Assembly: GCA_014529385.2 (NCBI GenBank)
Contig: CM043946.1
Coordinates: 15,455,077-15,519,076 of the forward strand
Length of the DNA: 64,000 bases
Reading direction: 5' to 3'
DNA from: Adiantum capillus-veneris
Taxonomy: Eukaryota > Streptophyta > Polypodiopsida > Polypodiales > Pteridaceae
Shown here: piece after piece, positions 12,394 through 25,137 of the stretch
Position numbering within the stretch: position 1 is the first letter of the stretch
Layout: every line of letters starts with the position of its first letter
Program-made: the position numbers and the translations under genes
Notes under the pieces: model-generated
Databases searched by the model: none
Seen by the model: the letters and a program-made list of their open reading frames with translations, nothing else
Told to the model about the DNA's origin: nothing

Positions 12394-12468
12394 CTGCACG
12401 TGAAATTACCAATAATGAGACCTGCTCCTACCAAATTCAGATCAGTAAAAATGACAATCTTAGCTTAC

Positions 12469-12567
12469 CACCATCCCTGAGACCAATATATAGAACTCTG
12501 TTGGGGCCTCATTGACAAGTATTATGTCTTCTCTTGGAGGAAAATATTCTGGCTTCATTTCTGTAAC
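12469..12567 (-). CDS. K+ channel exon: start of cNMP-binding domain
   Basis: 33 codons, phase 0 (VTEMKPEYFPPREDII...EFYILVSGMV). It continues the QLV-E-MKAEYFPP stretch known from AKT channels and the first beta strands of the cyclic-nucleotide-binding fold (NEAPTEFYILVSG). Borders are TTTAATTTCAG and GTAAGC. The frame joins the C-linker exon across the 19.6 kb intron without a break. Confidence 0.92.
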
Positions 12568-12719
12568 CTGAAATTAAAGAATATTTTCAACTGTTAGCAA
12601 AACTACATTCCAATTGGTCTAAAGCTCTCTCAATAAAAATGCCTGGCCGGAAATGTCTACAAAAGGTGGTCTTGAGCTAGTCCCATGTCTTGAAGCGGTT
12701 TCAGCAAACTGACTCTACC

Positions 12720-13500
12720 TTTTTTTTTTCCCAAGAAAAAAGATCCTTCCATTAGTTAAGAAAAACTGCCCCTGTGAGACTGCTACATCAACATGTGGGG
12801 AGACTCTCCCAATGAAAAGACAAGATATGTACAATGAAAGCTAAATCAGGAAATGGGGGGAGGAAATCACCACACTGGTGGACGGTACTGCCATCTAGGC
12901 GCGCCATGAACCATGGCGAAGAATGGCCCTGAGTGCCAAAGTCACAAGAAGGCCTCTTGACGCTCTCGCATGCGGTTGGAGGTACCCTGAAGTCTCTCAA
13001 ACTGGCCCTTGAGGGTATGGACCAGCTCGAGCCAAATGTCGCGGACAGTCTCCGCTGGTGGGATGGGTCGAGCCTCGAAGATGCAAAAACAACAGGCTCA
13101 CTAGATGCACCACAGTGTCAGTTTGCAAATGAACTCCCAACACAACTCTCTATCTCTGCTCCACTCCTAAGAAACGAGCTCTGTGGCTGGCTGAAGTGTA
13201 GGCCGGCCCTCCTATATCACAATCATCTTGCTGTCAAAAGCCATCTCAAAATGAAGAGCTGGGCCCGTAAGTGTGGACCAAGATGCACCATTCCAAGTGT
13301 ACTGTCTGGCTGTGAAAAGTGCATGCATTGGCCAAAGAATCCGAAGCCAAACCTGTTGTGCCATGGGGCAGTGGCACCGAGTCTCAAGTGGGTGGTCACA
13401 AGCGGCACATATTGACGAGAGGCCACTGTAAACCAACCAATTCCCTACTACGGTAGCTTGATGTGCAACTTGGTGCAAGCCTCGGCTGTCATCCCAAAGC
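12720..13500 (-). mobile_element. L1-type LINE 3' piece with poly(A)
   Basis: This LINE is unrelated to the (TC)n family. On the minus strand, 13478-13212 reads CAACDHPLETRCHCPMAQQVW, the zf-RVT motif (C-x2-C...H-x4-C) common at the end of plant L1 ORF2. The plus-strand T-run at 12720-12729 is its poly(A) end. Its 5' end abuts the truncated LTR of element A near 13507. Confidence 0.7.
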
Positions 13501-13506
13501 GCTCCT

Positions 13507-13825
13507 GAATCATACGTGCTGTGTATAGACTCGCTACTCTAGACGACGACGTTGGACCATATATGAAGAAGATGATCGTGATGACCCAACAGCTACTACT
13601 CATGTGTGCCACCATAAAGAGCCACCAACGGCTCATAAATGTCAGCCATCTAAGCCTATCTCCAACCTGAGTGGTGGTGGTGACCTGGCCACGATGTCCA
13701 CTAGACCACCGTCCGTATCCCTGCCACGTGTCACTGCCCAGCCCAAGAGTCCGTCAAGTGTGAACCAGACAATACCAACTGTACTAATTATGTGTCCTAT
13801 GAAAGTGACACTGTAGCCTGCTACA
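13507..13825 (-). repeat. Element A 3' LTR (partial)
   Basis: Matches 23986-24294 closely (GACTCGCTACTCTAGACGAC, CCACCATAAAGAGCCACCAA) and ends GCCTGCTACA, the family's LTR terminus. The part corresponding to 17181-17373 is not present on this side. Confidence 0.88.
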
Positions 13826-14399
13826 GGTTGGCCGCCACAAGACCGCTCACCGTCCCGGTGAGATACAACAATGAAACTAAAGAGAACAGTAAAATACCAG
13901 AAAAAACGCAGTATACTCTGACTGAAGGAAGCAATGTTTGGAGAAGATTTTGAGTTCCCAGGAAGAAGTACCAATGAAGCAATGGAGATATTTGCAAGAT
14001 ATACTGAAGAAGTAATGACCCCGGCGCAATGAGGTAAGATGACCAGAAAGTAGAAACAGAAGACTGAAGATTGCCAAGATTAACAAATCCCACAAAGCAT
14101 CCGAAGTGGAGGAATTTTTGTTAGTTGCAGTTGGCGAGACGGGAAGGAGTAGGTAGGGGAGGGGAGGGGAGAGGGGATAGGCCCGAGATTCTACTGATCC
14201 AGAAGAGCTCAAAGTGTACGTGATTAATGTAGTGCGGATTGTCGAATTGATCTAACCTCTTTGATTTAGCGTTTGCGCGAGCTATCACTCCAAGAGCAGC
14301 AAAAGGCCTTGCCCACAATCTGGCCACCCAACAATAGCTAGACTTACGACAAACATCCAATATGAGGAAAGCCACCTAGGGATACCCGAATCTGCTTGC

Positions 14400-14640
14400 C
14401 CGAAGAAATAGTACACAATGAGGTGTTGGGGAGGGAGGGAGGGAGGGGTGGGTAGGGGACTAGGGGTAGGTAGGGGGCGAGGGGTGGATAGGGGGGTGAG
14501 GGTGAGTGGGACTAGGGGGACGAGGGGTGGGTAGGGGGACTAGGGGTAGGTAGGGGGCTAGGGGTGTGTGAGGGGCCAGTAGGGGGTGGGTAAGGGCGAG
14601 GACGGAGGGAGGGGGTAGTGAGGGGAAATGGTACTCAAGT
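14400..14640. repeat. G-rich degenerate tandem tract in element A
   Basis: Plus-strand runs of GGGTAGGGG, GGGCGAGGGG and GACTAGGGG repeat irregularly. There are many closely spaced runs of three or more G, so G-quadruplex formation is plausible. A similar tract lies at the comparable place in element B (26530-27060). Confidence 0.85.
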
Positions 14641-17373
14641 AGAGAGATATCATGATCATGGAACTCATCAGGCTTGGAATCAACATTGTTTTTGTTGTAT
14701 CCCGTCTTGAGGAAGCTTTGTGAAGGGAGTTCGCTAGACACAGAGGAGAACTTTGTTCTGGTCGGAGAAACAGACACCAATGGGCTGATGTTGAGGGGGG
14801 GTGAACTCCTGTAGGGGAGATTTCTTTCCGCTTCTATGATTCTTCATAGGCTCACCAAATCCAAAGGCTTCCACCACGGGCACATCAGGAGTAGCTTCTA
14901 TGACCTTCAACCTTTGAGCTGGCTCAGGTGGCTCCTTAGGTTTAGTTATTGTGGAAACATTGGAAGAGGGTGTACTTTCAGGCAAAGAGTGAATAGAGAC
15001 CCCATAACACGGCATAGATTTGGTAGCATTCAACCACTCCAACAGATCCTCGTCTGACTTGTCAGGTGAAGTAGGCTGTTCCAATTCAAGGCTGGTTGCT
15101 AGGGACAAAGAACTATGTTGCACGACCGGATCCATGCCTCCTTCTAGGCGAATGGGTTGCATCGGGGAGCCAGGAGTATGTATCCACATGGCATCGTTTC
15201 CCCAATCATGAAGTGCTTTAGTGTGTCGCAGCCATGGTCTACCAATGAGCAAGGGAAATCAGCCCTCAACCTGGGGAAGACGAACCACAAAAAATCCAAA
15301 CTAAAAGTGAAATCTTGTACCTGCAGAGGCACCTTTTCCACTATGCCCACAGGGTATACTGTCCTCTGGTCGGCCAATGTTATTGGGAAGGGGGCAGGTT
15401 GAGTAGGCTGCAGGCCTAAAGCCATCATAGTGAACTCGGGCATCATATTGATGCCAGATCCACTATCCACACTACTCGTGAAAATTGCTGCCCCAAGACG
15501 GACACGGTGAGACGAGGGCTCCTATAATCCGTGAGGGGAGCAGCGTGATGGGATATCATATAGGACTCGGATGGTTGCACTGGGAGGTGCCCGCCACTAG
15601 GACCTGCTCTGAGGTAAAGTGATTGAATGACTGTAAGGGTGTCACTTCGAAAACTTGCATCTAGCCGCAGCATGTCATAGAGTGACACTTGTTGAAAAGT
15701 GTTCTTCAAGATTGTCTCTACTGTAGGCTTTTCTTTTTCTTCCAGTGGCTTTTCTAGTACCTTGATCTACTATGGATCAGCCACTGCTTCCAAGAAGGCT
15801 TCATCAATATCGGAGAGCAAAGATTTGGATTCTTGCTTGTCACTGAGTGAGGGCTGGAGCCAACTGAAGGCAGAGTATCCACTGTTGGGAGAATGTGTGG
15901 GGGAGTTGAACGTGTTGGAATACTAAGACCGAGAGCGGCTCTCTAGGCCCAGGTGAGGACGCCCGCTGGCTCCTCTACCAACTGCAACTTCTCTCGAGTG
16001 GTAACCACATGGGCGGAAGGGGGTGGTTGAGGTTTGGTGCTAACTGCTATCAAATTGAGCTTGGGAAAGGTAAACTCATTTTGGCTTTGACTTGGGTTCG
16101 CAGCCGTGGATGCACGAAGTTTAGGGGAAATCTTTACTGTAGTGATCCTTCGTTTCAGGGCAATGACGACAGGGAGGGACCCTTCTGGCAGGGGGCATTT
16201 TCTTTGGTAATGACCATATTCCCCGCATCTGTAGCACAAAATGGGCTGATTCAATGGGCGAGTCGAAGGGCGAGGTTGTCCTTGCTCCTGGTGCATGGAG
16301 TTGGAGGTGGAAGCATAGAAGCTTTGAGGTGATGAGGGAGCATGGGTATGATAAAAGCTCTGAGAGGGAAAAGTGCTCTGAATACCTTGCATAGGAGGGG
16401 CTGTCAATAAAGGTGGCATGTGGTGTGGATGGCCACAAGGAGAAACCATGTTGGATGCAGGTGCTGGCCCTTGTTGAAGAGTTGGACCAAGACTTTGCTG
16501 TATTTGTCGCAATCCCTTGAGGTAGTAGCAGTCCTTGTCATCATGTCCAGACTTTTCACAGAAGTGACAGTAAACCCGAAGAGAGCCCGTTGCTGAATAG
16601 CTTGCTGTAACAAAATTGGAGAGAGCTTTAATGGGGAAGGTGACCTGGAAGATGTAGAACTGGATGGAGATAGGGGCGATGAGGTCGGTGGACTTCTACT
16701 AGGTACCAAGGGTTGACGTCTTCTGTTGTAGTACTTAAGAGGACTCAGTAGTGCGCTTTGACGCTCTAATGACCGCCTTGTATGTGTCATGCAGTGACCA
16801 CAAACCCAACCAAACTTTGGGCAAGAAGACCTTTAACTGGCTAAATGAACACAGGTCTAGACTCTCTAGACCAAGATAAGTGACTAGACCACCTAGTCCA
16901 GGACCATGACAAGTGACTAGACCACCTAGCTGGACCAGGGGCGAGGAAGGCTAGACTAGGGACGAGGACTTGGATGGACGAGGGCGAGAGAGGACCAGAC
17001 CAGAAGGGCGAGAGAATAGGTCAGCTAGAGTAAGCTGTCTAGGACCAGAACAACAGACTGCACTGGGCAAGGTGAAGTAGGAGAGGCTAGGTAAAACCCA
17101 GCTAGCTCCTCAATTTGCACCTCAACAGAGAGTGAGACTTCAGTTGAGGTCCCACCGGGTGTGCAAAAAATGAGAGCACCTATAGCGCGGATAGTGTGTC
17201 GTGCTCTCTACAGTGGGTGCTCCTCAGTGCAATGTGCATGACATCTCACTCAAAACAGAATTAAAACAAAGGAAACAATAGATAACAACTAATCAACACA
17301 GAGACACAACACCAGACCAGAACATACGGACTCGACTATCTCAAAGAATCGATACAGACTCTTGCGTGGCAAC

Positions 17374-17925
17374 TGTAACAAACTTGGACACTCCAAGTCA
17401 AGAATCAACCGCGACAGCACCAAATAACCACTTCAAAACAATTCACAGATCACAATAGATTTGCACTGGCCCGGCGGAGTTCCGTGCCTAGAGATATTGG
17501 CCCCAAAGACTGGCGCCCCTTTCGGTATTTCTTTTTGTATTAATCAATCATCAAAGTACAAGAGAGCGGTTAGGGTTTCACTCTCAGACTCTGCGTCCAG
17601 ATGCTCTGAGAAGTGAGGCCCTCACCACTAATTTAAAGGTTACAAGGGATGCCCAAAAGCAGAGCCCCAAAAGCTTTTAAAATCAAAAGCATCAGTTCTC
17701 TCTCTCTCTTGAGAGTCTTTTCTCTTTTTTTTTATAAAAAAAAGCAAAAGCAAAATTCGCGTCGCTCATCATTTTCCAATTTTTTTTTTTTTTTTTTTTT
17801 TAATAATCCGCCTCCGCGATTTCCGGAATTTAGGGTTTTTGGCAAAAATTAGGGTTTGCAGGAATTTTAGGGTTTCTGGCAGAAATTAGGGTTTCTGCTG
17901 TCCGCCACGTCATCACTTTGTGACA
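17374..17925 (-). repeat. Element C 3' LTR
   Basis: Begins TGTAAC and ends GTGACA on the plus strand. It carries several TTAGGGTTT motifs (17570, 17830, 17849, 17867, 17886), which on the element strand are AAACCCTAA telo-boxes. It is identical to the 5' LTR apart from A/T run lengths. Confidence 0.96.
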
Positions 17926-20900
17926 TACCCCCCTCTTGAAAGCATTGTAATCGACCGCGATTACGCCTGCAAAACCGACAAAAGCCATAAACCGTCTTAG
18001 CAGACACTGACTGTTAGTACCTACGTACTAGGAACACACATCTGGCACATGTACAAAATCGACAGTCACATCACACGACATCACAGGACATCACCAGACA
18101 TCACAGGACATCACATGACATTCAACATTCATTCGGATCTTAGACCATGATTTATCGGCAATGTAGCTAGCAATCACATCTAGGTCCAATCGGGACCTCA
18201 TCGATGTCCGATTGACTAACCCCTATTGCAACCATGTCTATTCGAGATCAATCAGACCAAAATGCTGCAGTCATTTCGGCTATCAGTTCCTGCACTCACA
18301 AGAAGTCAAGAACAAATCAGTATCATAATCAGGAATTCCATTTCATAAAGTCATCCAGCAGAATACTGTCAGCTCTCAGTATCCCTGAAGCTCAAAGAGA
18401 CATCAGTGACTTTAGTATCAAAATCGAGGCATCTGTTGACAAAGGAGTGGAGCGACTCCCCTCTTGTGCATCCCACTGCACCAGATCTTCGGCCAAGCTG
18501 AGTTTCTGGGTTCCGTTTGGAGTAGACTATGCTAAACCAAAACATCGAGGTAAAGTTTCACAATCCGAGGAGTATCTGCTAGGTCCTCCTCCTCCATCCA
18601 CTTCGCATCAAATGCAGGAAAGTTCTTGAACTTAACCAAGAACCGCCTTCGGACTTTACCTTTCTTCGTATCATTATGTGCCAAAATCTGTTCAGGAACA
18701 AGGATCTCCTCGTTTTCTTCCACTTTGGGTTGCTCATCAGGCTCCCCATCATCAGGCACATCACCCTTAACAGGTTTCAAGAGACTCACATGCAATGCAT
18801 TATGAATCCTCCAAGTATCTGGCAGTTCCAATCGGAAGGAGACATCATTTATCTTGTCAGTAATCTGGAAAGGTCCGTAGTATCACATACTAAGCTTTGG
18901 AAAAAGCCTCTCCTTTCCCTTTTTCTTTCTTAGGCGTGCCTTCTCAAAAGTAAGAGCACCCAATCATCCTCCTTCAGTTTCCAGTCGCGACGATGGCGAT
19001 CCGCTGCCTTTTTCTGTCGTTCTTGAGACTTCTGTAAAGTCTCGTGAACCTTGGCAAAAGCCGTATCCAAATCTCGCGAATATTCATCCGCTTCAATTTC
19101 TAATCTTTCGTGCTCAGGAAGGATGGAACCTTCGCAGCAGTTTCAACAATCTCTCATGGCGTCTTCCCCGTCGAAGAGTGTATCGTGTTATTGTAGGCAA
19201 ATTCCACCAAAGGTAAGTTCTTTTCCCATTGAGTCTTCTGATGCGAGATACAAGACTTCAATAAATCTAAAATCACTGAATTGGCAATCTCAAATTGCCC
19301 GTCAGTCTGCAAGTGGAACGATGACGAGAACTGCAACCGCGTCCCAATGTTCTCCCAAATTGCCTTCCAAAACAAACTCATAAATCTGGGGTCTCTGTCG
19401 GAGACAATCGTCTCAGGCGTGCCATGTAATCGGAAAATCATCGTGATCATTCTGTATTCTTGGGAGATAAAAAAAAATGAAATCCATTTCAATATTTTCC
19501 CAGGGGCGGGTGGGTGGGTATGGGTAAAGGCTGTAACAATCCCTGTGCCTTATGCCTGTCAAACTTGACCTTCTAGCATACCAAGCAACTGCGCATAAAC
19601 TCTTCCACATCCTTCTTCAGTCTCCGCCAAAAGAAATCTCTCTCTACCCCTTTCATGGTGGTAGCAATGCTGCGGTGACCCGTAAAAGGTGGACAGTGGC
19701 AATCAGTCATAACCTTTTCCCTCAACGGCTGTGTAACGCACAACATAGTCTTTTTCATCAAGTAGCCTTCCCGAAGGGAGTATCCAGCTACTGTCTCCCC
19801 ATCCCGTATCCGTGTGAAAATATCTGCAAAATCTGTATCTGTGGCACACTGATCGACCATATCCTCGAAGCTCCTATGATGTATCGCGGAAATAGCCAGA
19901 ACCAACGGTTTCCGAGACAAAGCATCTGCCACCACATTCTTCTGTCCCTGCACATGGACAATCTGGAAGTGAAACTGTGACAAGATGTTCGCCCACCGCA
20001 TCTGCTTTTCCGAAAGCTGCTTCTGTGACAAGAAGTAGCGCAAACTCTGATGGTCTGTAAAGACAATAAAATCCGCTCCGAGTAGGTAATGCCGCCACTG
20101 AGTAAGAGCATGGATAACCGCCAAAAGCTCTTTCTCATAAATCTGTGCTGTCATCTCCGGCCTAGAGAACAAACGGCTCTCGTAAGCTATGACATGGCCT
20201 TCTTGCATCAAGACCGCACCCAGACTACGACCACAAGCATCACAATATACTTCGAATGACTTCTGCAAGTCCGGCAAAGTCAAAATAGGTCCCGTAGTCA
20301 ATTTCTCTTTCAATGTCTGAAAGGCAGTCACCTCTGTGGGTCCCCACGAAAAAGGTACTCCTTTCTGTGTCAAGATATGCAAAGGGGAAGCAGCCTCTGC
20401 AAACTTTCGTATGAACCGCCTGTAGTATGAACATAGTCCCAAGAAGCTTCTAACTTCATGGACATTCCTCAAATCGGGCCAATCACGGATAGTCTCTATC
20501 TTGGCCGGATCCATTTGCACTCCTGTTGTGTTGCTGACACAATGTGTCCCAAAAAGTGTATCCATGGTAGGAAAAAATTCACTTTTCTTTGCATTAATCA
20601 CTAGCGTGTGATCTCGTAATGCCTAAAAGACTTGAAGCAGATGATCTCTGTGTTCTGCCTCATTCTTCGAGAAAACAATGATGTCGTCAAAGAAAGTGCC
20701 AACAAATAGCCTGTACTCTCGAAAAATCCTGTCCATCATCCGGTTAAATGTCGCAGGAGCATTGGTTAAGCCAAAAGGCATCACCAAAAACTCAAATAAC
20801 CCAAAAGTCGTCCGAAAAGCTGTCTTGTAGACATCTCCTGGCGCTATCCTGATCTGATGATATCCACTCTTCAAGTCAATCCTGCTAAAGCACGAGGATC

Positions 20901-23360
20901 CCTGTAACCTGTCGAGTATATCATCGATCCTAGGAATCGGAAATCTGTTCTTGATGGTGATTTCGTTGAGAGTGCTATAATCGATGCACATTCTCCAAGA
21001 TCTGTCTTTCTTCAAAATCAACAACACTGGAGAGCAATACGGTGAAGTACTAAGCTGGACAAGACCCTTTTCCAAGAGGTCTTTCACTGAGTTCATAATC
21101 TTTTCATTCTGTACTCGGCTCACACAATAAGGTGGCCGATTCGGTGGTGTGCTTCCAGATATCAGATCAATGGTATGATCTTCAGGCCCTCTCAAAAGCA
21201 ATCGGCATGAGCGTGGAGAAAAAAAATCTTGGCGTTCTTTTCTTCAGGTCAAAACATATTCAACTTTTATCCATGGTTCAGTTCTCCCAAAAGAATGAGT
21301 AAGAAAACTGAAGTTCATCAAGTACAATCTCTAAGCCCTTCATTTATCAAAGTCGCTTTCTCGGCCCGGTAGTCAACCACGGTGTAGTTCTTGTGGTACC
21401 AAGGGATCCCGAGTAGAACGTCACTCACGTGCCCTGAACACCCCTGTCATTGCAAACGAAGTTTGCCAATGCTCGGTGTAATGGCAACATCCCATCCGGG
21501 TGCCAGTCGAACTACCTCTGCCAGTGGCGTCAGTCTGTCGGGCGCAGTTCCAAATCGAGCCGCCAATTCCAAGTGAAAAGAAGTTGGCCTTGGCTCCTTC
21601 AAAAGAGCTTCTTGATCCTTCACTTTGCCCCAAAAAAAAAACGGCAAAGTTTGTACTTTCATTCATTTGATTCGGTGCAAGTCCCACGCCATGTGGTACC
21701 AGTTCTGCTTTTCTATCTGCCTTTTCTGCCACATTCCTCAGCTGCTCTCGAACTCTCAGACCTGTCGTCGTCTTTATCATTCTGTTCTTTCTGTGCCTTA
21801 TCAGGGCACTTTGCGGAAATATGTCCATGTTTCCCGCATCCAAAGCACTTCCCCTCTCTGATGAAGCAAGCTCTCTCCTCAGGAGTAAGCTTGGGTCGTG
21901 CATCCTTTTTTTTTCTCTGGGTTGCTCTTTTTCATTCTACTTTCATTCCCAGAAGTCTGTTTGGCTCGTTGTGTCATGGCCTCATCTGTGGGGTAGGTCA
22001 GACTGCCAGAGTGAATGGCAAAGCCCCGCTTCGCATGACTCATCAACTCCTGAATAGAAGCTGACTTCTGTTCCAAGCAGTGATCTCGGATCTCTGTAGG
22101 TAGACCCAAGGTAAACCGCTCAATTTGTTCTCTGAACGAGATCTTCTTGAATGAAGAGGCGGGTAGAAAAGAGCTCTAGAATCTTTCACAATAAGAATTC
22201 ACTGTATCGCTCTTGGTCATCCGGAGATGGTTCCAAGCAGCTCGTATATCTCGCTCAAACTCTTGAGTCAACCAAGAAGAAATAAAAAGCCTCTTGAATT
22301 TCAGCCATGTAACTGGCACAGTCTTGCTTAATAGAAGCGTGGACCACCAAGTACGAGCATTCCCCTCAGAGTAAGAGGCAGCTCTCCGAATCTTGGAGTG
22401 CTCTGAATAGCGTCCTCCCGCGAAAGCGATGTCAAACTGCTGTATAAAAGACAAAGCCTTCGAAGCATCTGAGTATCCTGAAAAGTATCAAACTTGATCG
22501 AGTGGCCACCTTCCTTAAACTCTCGGACTTTCTTGCTTTTATCTTCAAGAAAGTCATACTGGTTGGCTTTGTAAAAATTCTTCTTGTTCGCATAAAACTT
22601 TCCGTCATCGGAATCTGAGCTGTCTGTAGACGAGTCCTCAGTAGAACTGTCAGTCTCTGGGCGAGATGTAGCCTTCTTTGCCTTTTTCTTGCCCGTTCCG
22701 AAGCTTTGTGTCTTGCTTCGCTTTTTGCTTTTTTTTCTGTCTTCTTCGCTCTAATCCGAGGAGCTAGAAGAACTGTCAGAAGAAGAAGAAGAAGAACTGG
22801 GTACTCCTTCAAATCGAACACGCTTCTTCCGTTTCTTTGCTTTGTCGAATGTCGACTGACGACCCAAATATCCCGGGAAGTCAGTACCTTTGTTCTGCTT
22901 TTTGCCGTGCTTTTTGCCTTTCTTTTGCACGTCGAAAAGCTGAGCAATCCGTGCATCAACCACGTTCTCCAGTTCCTTCTCCGTATATTTCTTGGAGGTA
23001 GAAGGTTTCTTGAGAGCGGGTTTCGGGAGTGGTGTTGTGGTTCTCTGCCACTCCATCTGTACCTCTTTCAAAGAGGTCTGGTTCATATATTTTACCATCT
23101 TTGGGTCCTTGGCAAAATTGAGCATCATCTTTGTTGCATCGCCAATCAATTGACGACGCTCCATCTCTGTTTGCTCCGCCTGAGTAGGCCGAGGCGGGCC
23201 ATACTCTCTGTCTGAATCTTCGTTGTGATCCCAGCCCGCATCTCCAGATGCAGAGGGAGTCGACTGATCATTGCCTGAAGCCATAGGTGCCGCGGAAAAA
23301 AAAAAAAATTCGGGGATCGGATTTCCCGTAGAAGAGAAATCGGCCGTGCTCTGATACCAC

Positions 23361-23908
23361 TGTAACAAACTTGGACACTCCAAGTCAAGAATCAACCGCG
23401 ACAGCACCAAATAACCACTTCAAAACAATTCACAGATCACAATAGATTTGCACTGGCCCGGCGGAGTTCCGTGCCTAGAGATATTGGCCCCAAAGACTGG
23501 CGCCCCTTTCGGTATTTCTTTTTGTATTAATCAATCATCAAAGTACAAGAGAGCGGTTAGGGTTTCACTCTCAGACTCTGCGTCCAGATGCTCTGAGAAG
23601 TGAGGCCCTCACCACTAATTTAAAGGTTACAAGGGATGCCCAAAAGCAGAGCCCCAAAAGCTTTTAAAATCAAAAGCATCAGTTCTCTCTCTCTCTTGAG
23701 AGTCTTTTCTCTTTTTTTTTATAAAAAAAAAGCAAAAGCAAAATTCGCGTCGCTCATCATTTTCCAAATTTTTTTTTTTTTTTTAATAATCCGCCTCCGC
23801 GATTTCCGGAATTTAGGGTTTTTGGCAAAAATTAGGGTTTGCAGGAATTTTAGGGTTTCTGGCAGAAATTAGGGTTTCTGCTGTCCGCCACGTCATCACT
23901 TTGTGACA
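23361..23908 (-). repeat. Element C 5' LTR
   Basis: Same termini and body as 17374-17925. The clustered telo-box motifs are at 23813, 23832, 23850 and 23869. The GCAAC duplication follows at 23909, and the tRNA-iMet primer site lies just inside. Confidence 0.96.
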
Positions 23909-24294
23909 GCAACACACTCAGCTCCAGCCAAGGACTCACGGGTACAATGGGGGTGTCGAGGCTCAGATGTGCAGGATGGTGCAGACGTGCTGTTTGTATA
24001 GACTCGCTACTCTAGACGACGACGTTGGACCATATGAAGAAGATGATTGTTTTGACCCAACAGCTACTACTCATGTGTGCCACCATAAAGAGCCACCAAT
24101 GGCTCATAAATGTCAGCCATCTAAGTCTATCTCCAACCTGAGTGGTGGTGGTGACCTGGCCACGATGTCCACTAGACCACCGTCCGTATCCCTGCCACTT
24201 GTCACTGCCTAGCCCAGAGAGTCCGTCAAGTGTGAACCAGACCATACCAGCTGTACTAACTGTGTCCCCTGTGAAAGTGACACTGTAGCCTGCA

Positions 24295-24601
24295 GGGATC
24301 AGCCACAAACGGGCACTGTATATGCCATACAAACCAGAACAATACAATGAAACATAAGTACAAATTCAACTACAAGCATAATGTCTATGGCATCAACCAC
24401 AAGCCGGCATTGTATATGCCATACAAACAGAATCAAAATAATGAAACACAATAAAAGTCTGTTGCTCTCCAAAGTATGCATATAGGCGGCATACGTATAG
24501 CCTCAAAAGTTTGTGTCTTATGCCGAAGATGAATCCTCGGAAGAGAGCATGCCCCCATCATCAAGGACATTGCCCTCTTCATCAAACTCTGACTCAGCAA
24601 C
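24295..24601. repeat. Short spacer with a tandem pair of about 95 bp
   Basis: ATCAgCCACAAaCgGGCAcT is repeated as ATCAACCACAAGCCGGCATT about 95 bp later (24298 and 24393), with GTATATGCCATACAAAC in both units. No coding potential seen. It lies between element A and LTR D. Confidence 0.75.
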
Positions 24602-25052
24602 TGTCACAAACTGATGACATGGCAGTGCTCAGTACGGATTACTGATGTGGTAGCTGACGGCAGACAATACGGATTTCTACGCTTGGCGCTGAAGCTGCTG
24701 ACATGGCAGGCTGTACAAAAATCCCGCTTTTTGCGCTAACAGGCTGACGTGGCAGAACTGTACAGAATTCCGCTCTTTGCGTTGGCTGATTCCAATTGTA
24801 GATTTTGAGCCAGTTGCTTTTGAGCGATTATTTCTTTTGAGTTTGAAGCTTTTGGGGCTCTGCTTTTAGCATCCCTTGTAATGTTTATAAGTGACCCAAG
24901 GGGGCTCACTCTGGAGAGCATTTGGACGCAGAGTCTAAGAGCGAGCACCTGCGGGAGTTGTACTTTGCTCAAAGATTAATATAAAAAAATACCGAAAGGG
25001 GTGTCAATCTTTGGGGCCAATACCTCTGGGCACGGAACTCGCCGGACCATGT

Positions 25053-25137
<85 letters not shown>

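Larger units (their letters stand above)
17374..23908 (-). mobile_element. LTR retrotransposon C, chromovirus-type Gypsy, young
   Basis: A 6.5 kb fossil with both LTRs (17374-17925 and 23361-23908) and a GCAAC target duplication at 17369-17373 and 23909-23913. The LTRs show no difference except homopolymer lengths, so insertion is recent. A primer site complementary to initiator-Met tRNA (TGGTATCAGAGC) adjoins the 5' LTR near 23345-23360. The polypurine tract is next to 17926. Parts in element order: gag with CCHC knuckle (CFGCGKHGHISAKC), protease, RT with FDDIIVFS, RNase H, H2C2 and integrase core, and a chromodomain-like C-terminus (18532-18700). It is whole in layout, but the coding region is interrupted at about half a dozen places, so I judge it broken. 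Confidence 0.93.
13507..24294 (-). mobile_element. LTR retrotransposon A (Gypsy-like gag/protease type), nested host of element C
   Basis: A fossil LTR element on the minus strand, broken. Parts: 3' LTR (partial) 13507-13825; an unrecognised internal segment 13826-14400; a G-rich (plus strand) tract 14400-14640; protease-type and post-gag region about 14734-15700; gag with a CCHC knuckle (CYRCGEYGHYQRKC) about 15940-16790; 5' LTR 17181-17373 continued at 23914-24294 after element C. No RT, RNase H or integrase is recognisable. It belongs to the same family as B and E: shared gag start MTHTRRSLERQS and shared LTR sequence. It is older than C, which interrupts it. Confidence 0.85.
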
